Position numbers and translations under genes: made by a program. Positions 31,962 to 33,552 of a stretch of DNA of 33,552 bases are shown one piece after another. The stretch is from Burkholderiales bacterium UBA4615 (lineage in GTDB: Bacteria; Pseudomonadota; Gammaproteobacteria; Burkholderiales; Burkholderiaceae_E), in the NCBI GenBank assembly GCA_002386465.1, contig DGIT01000075.1:1-33552 (forward strand). Direction: 5' to 3'. Positions within the stretch are counted from its first letter, which is position 1. Every line of letters begins with the position of its first letter. The notes beneath the pieces were generated by a model, which was given only the letters and a program-made list of their open reading frames with translations, ran no database searches and had not been told where the DNA came from.

Positions 31962-32960
31962 ATGAATATTCTGATCACCGGCGGGGCCGGTTTCCTGGGC
32001 CAGCAGCTCATCGCACGCATCCTGTCCCAGGGCGGGCTCAGGCTCGCCGATGGTCATGGCACGCGCACTGAATCGATCGGTCGCATCACTTGTTTCGACC
32101 AGGGCCTGGGGACACTGCAGGACCCGCGCGTGCGCAATGTGGCCGGCGATATCGCTGATGCGGCCCAGGTGCGCGCGCTGGTCGATCGGGACACTGGTGT
32201 GGTGATCCATCTGGCTGCCGTCGTCAGCGGCACTGCCGAAGCTGATTTCGATCTGGGCTTGCGGGTTAATGTGGACGGGACGCGAGCACTGCTCGAAGCC
32301 TGTCGGGCGGCAGGCCATGTGCCGCGGGTACTGTTTTCGAGTTCGATCGCCGTGTTCGGCGGTGATCTGCCGGCAGTTGTCACCGATGCCACCACGCCGA
32401 CGCCTCAGGGCTCATACGGCATCCAGAAGCTGATAGGCGAGTTGCTGGTGCAGGACTACAGCCGCAAGGGCTTCATCGACGGGCGTGCAGTGCGCATCCC
32501 CACGGTCGTGGTCAGACCGGGACGGCCCAATGGCGCAGCCTCGGGGTTCGCATCGGGCATTGTTCGCGAGCCGCTTTCGGGTCTTGATGCCATCCTGCCG
32601 GTTTCGCCCGACACCGAGATGTGGCTCGCATCACCGCGTGCGGTGGTCACCATGCTGCTGCGTGCGCTCGAATTGTCGGCGCAGGACTGGGGCTGGCAGC
32701 GCAGCCTGAATCTGCCTGGGCTCACGGCTTCGATGCACGAAGAGATCGCAGCCGTCAAAGCGGTGGCTGGAGAGTCGGTTGCCGCGCGGATCCGCTATCA
32801 ACCCGATGAACAGGTCATCCGTCTGGTCCGTACCTGGGCGGCACGTTTCGACACCTCGCGCGGCCGCGCGATGGGCTTTTCGGCTGATGCCGACTTTGCA
32901 TCGATCGTCCGGTCCTATATCGAGGACAATCCTGGCGCGCTGGCAGGCATGGCGCGCTAG
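31962..32960 (+). CDS. denD: NAD-dependent epimerase/dehydrogenase, D-erythronate dehydrogenase-like
   Basis: The 332-residue short-chain dehydrogenase of the extended type has the NAD-binding TGGAGFLG (Gly7, Gly10, Gly13), an acidic NAD-selecting loop after the second strand (CFDQ), VIHLAAVVSG, the Ser-rich catalytic strand FSSSIAVFGG and the active-site pair Tyr152/Lys156 in SYGIQK. The later TVVVRPGRPNGAASGFASGI is typical of DenD-like proteins, which oxidise D-erythronate to 2-oxo-tetronate. Partners of that pathway (OtnK, OtnC, OtnI) are not in the window, so the substrate stays open. GGAG lies 5 bp before the ATG; 23 bp separate it from the DUF3025 gene. Confidence 0.85.
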   Translation: MNILITGGAGFLGQQLIARILSQGGLRLADGHGTRTESIGRITCFDQGLGTLQDPRVRNVAGDIADAAQVRALVDRDTGVVIHLAAVVSGTAEADFDLGLRVNVDGTRALLEACRAAGHVPRVLFSSSIAVFGGDLPAVVTDATTPTPQGSYGIQKLIGELLVQDYSRKGFIDGRAVRIPTVVVRPGRPNGAASGFASGIVREPLSGLDAILPVSPDTEMWLASPRAVVTMLLRALELSAQDWGWQRSLNLPGLTASMHEEIAAVKAVAGESVAARIRYQPDEQVIRLVRTWAARFDTSRGRAMGFSADADFASIVRSYIEDNPGALAGMAR

Positions 32961-32979
32961 CGCAGCGGCTGCGAGGGGA

Positions 32980-32985
32980 TACACT
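32980..32985 (+). promoter_or_regulatory. -10 element of rnpB
   Basis: TACACT ends 7 bp before the predicted RNase P RNA 5' end at 32993, the correct distance. The -35 region is poor. It shows that TACACT serves as a -10 in this organism. Confidence 0.55.
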
Positions 32986-32992
32986 TCGCAGC

Positions 32993-33400
32993 GGAGCGGG
33001 TCGGACGATCGCCGGGGCATGTGAATGCCCGGGAGGAAGGTCCGGACTCCGGCGGGCAGGGTGCTGGCTAACGGCCAGGCGCAGCAAGCGCATCTTCACA
33101 GGTGCGCCCAAGGCGACGGACAGTGGCACAGAAAACAAACCGCCCAAGCGGCCGCGCAATCGGCCGACGGCAAGGGTGAAACGGTGGGGTAAGAGCCCAC
33201 CGCGTTCCTGGCGACAGGAACGGCACGCTAAACCCCACCCGGAGCAACACCGAATAGGCACGCGCGCAGCTTCCGAGCTGCAGGACGCCCCTCCTAGCGT
33301 GCGGGTAGGTGGCTTGAGCCCCGAGGTAACCCGGGGCCTAGAGGAATGATCGTCAGCCGGGCAACCGGCGCACAGAATCCGGCCTACAGACCCGCTCCAT
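32993..33400 (+). ncRNA. rnpB: RNase P RNA, bacterial class A
   Basis: The catalytic RNA that matures tRNA 5' ends. The ends pair as helix P1: GGAGCGGGTC at 32993-33002 with GACCCGCTCC at 33389-33398. Conserved stretches follow in order: GGAGGAAGGTCCGGACTCC near the 5' side, GGGTAAGAGCCCACCGCG, AAACCCCACCCGGAGCAACA, AGAGGAATGATCGTC and ACAGAATCCGGCCTACAGAC near the 3' end. Length of about 406 nt is typical. The in-frame openings across it on either strand are not genes. The 3' end may extend a few bases. It is transcribed from its own -10 just after the DenD-like gene. Confidence 0.97.
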
Positions 33401-33433
33401 CTTCACCCCAAGTCTGAACATCATTTGTTAAGA

Positions 33434-33452
33434 GATTGATTCTTATCAATTC
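33434..33452. promoter_or_regulatory. Fur-box-like dyad
   Basis: An AT-rich dyad with arms TTGAT (33436-33440) and ATCAA (33445-33449) around TCTT resembles the core of Fur boxes seen before iron-uptake genes (TGATTCTTAT type). It lies about 75-90 bp before the partial gene at the window end. The match is by eye. Confidence 0.45.
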
Positions 33453-33462
33453 TCGCGACAAT

Positions 33463-33482
33463 GACTGGATATTCATCCAGTC
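33463..33482. repeat. Perfect 8-bp hairpin in the leader
   Basis: GACTGGAT, loop ATTC, ATCCAGTC. The perfect stem lies between the Fur-like dyad and the partial gene. It could be an operator or an mRNA leader hairpin; a terminator for rnpB is less likely as no T-tract follows. Confidence 0.45.
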
Positions 33483-33521
33483 TCTGGAAACACGCCTAAG
33501 TCCTTGTCCCGATTGGAAAAA

Positions 33522-33552
33522 ATGCGTCCGGTCGCCTTGACCGTCTGCATCC
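33522..33552 (+). CDS. Start of an unidentified gene (cut by window end)
   Basis: ATG at 33522 opens a frame reading MRPVALTVCI before the window ends. GGA lies about 4 bp upstream. The start could be that of a signal peptide. With the Fur-like dyad upstream an iron-uptake protein is possible, but ten residues do not allow a family call. Confidence 0.35.
   Translation, partial: MRPVALTVCI

Noticed and set aside
33001..33398. Open frames across the RNase P RNA
   Set aside because: The region folds and matches conserved RNase P RNA segments; the frames are incidental.

Overview
The window is GC-rich, densely coded chromosomal DNA from a betaproteobacterium, most likely of the order Burkholderiales. 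Supporting signs are a class A RNase P RNA, a glutamate-type aapJQMP transporter, an orphan Bug-type binding protein, a pyrC/DUF3025 pair and a FadN-like beta-oxidation operon. A reaction-centre cytochrome gene (pufC) beside a high-potential iron-sulfur protein (HiPIP) gene suggests an anoxygenic phototroph or a close relative of one. No tRNA, rRNA, insertion sequence, prophage or CRISPR array was seen.

Region 1 (1-4424): the 3' part of an N-acyl-D-amino-acid deacylase-like amidohydrolase comes first. Next is pufC, encoding the tetraheme lipoprotein that re-reduces the photosynthetic reaction centre. It lies outside any visible puf operon and has its own control region with two TGT-N12-ACA palindromes exactly 8 bp apart, the classical CrtJ/PpsR arrangement. 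Convergent to it, with no base between the two stop codons, is the HiPIP gene, whose product is a known electron donor to PufC in related phototrophs. A chemoreceptor gene lies directly upstream of hip on the same strand.

Region 2 (4425-12343): a TetR regulator is followed by a beta-oxidation operon. It encodes a long acyl-CoA dehydrogenase, a secreted DUF2147 protein, a FadN-type 3-hydroxyacyl-CoA dehydrogenase/enoyl-CoA hydratase fusion, a thiolase, a hotdog thioesterase and an SGNH hydrolase.

Region 3 (12369-18676): a periplasmic PCu(A)C copper chaperone, a CitE-like CoA-ester lyase facing a MaoC hydratase, an Atm1-type ABC exporter, and a secreted alpha/beta hydrolase fused to a C-terminal membrane domain.

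Region 4 (18728-25272): the aapJQMP polar amino-acid ABC transporter on the minus strand, and a second chemoreceptor transcribed away from it.

Region 5 (25334-29927): a NUDT19-like Nudix hydrolase, a tartrate/D-malate dehydrogenase, a Bug-type solute-binding protein with a strong intrinsic terminator, and a glycerate 2-kinase. Together these fit uptake and breakdown of tartrate or a related hydroxy acid through glycerate.

Region 6 (30048-33552): pyrC, a DUF3025 gene overlapping its end, a DenD-like epimerase/dehydrogenase, rnpB, and then an AT-richer leader with a Fur-box-like dyad, a perfect hairpin and the first codons of an unidentified gene.
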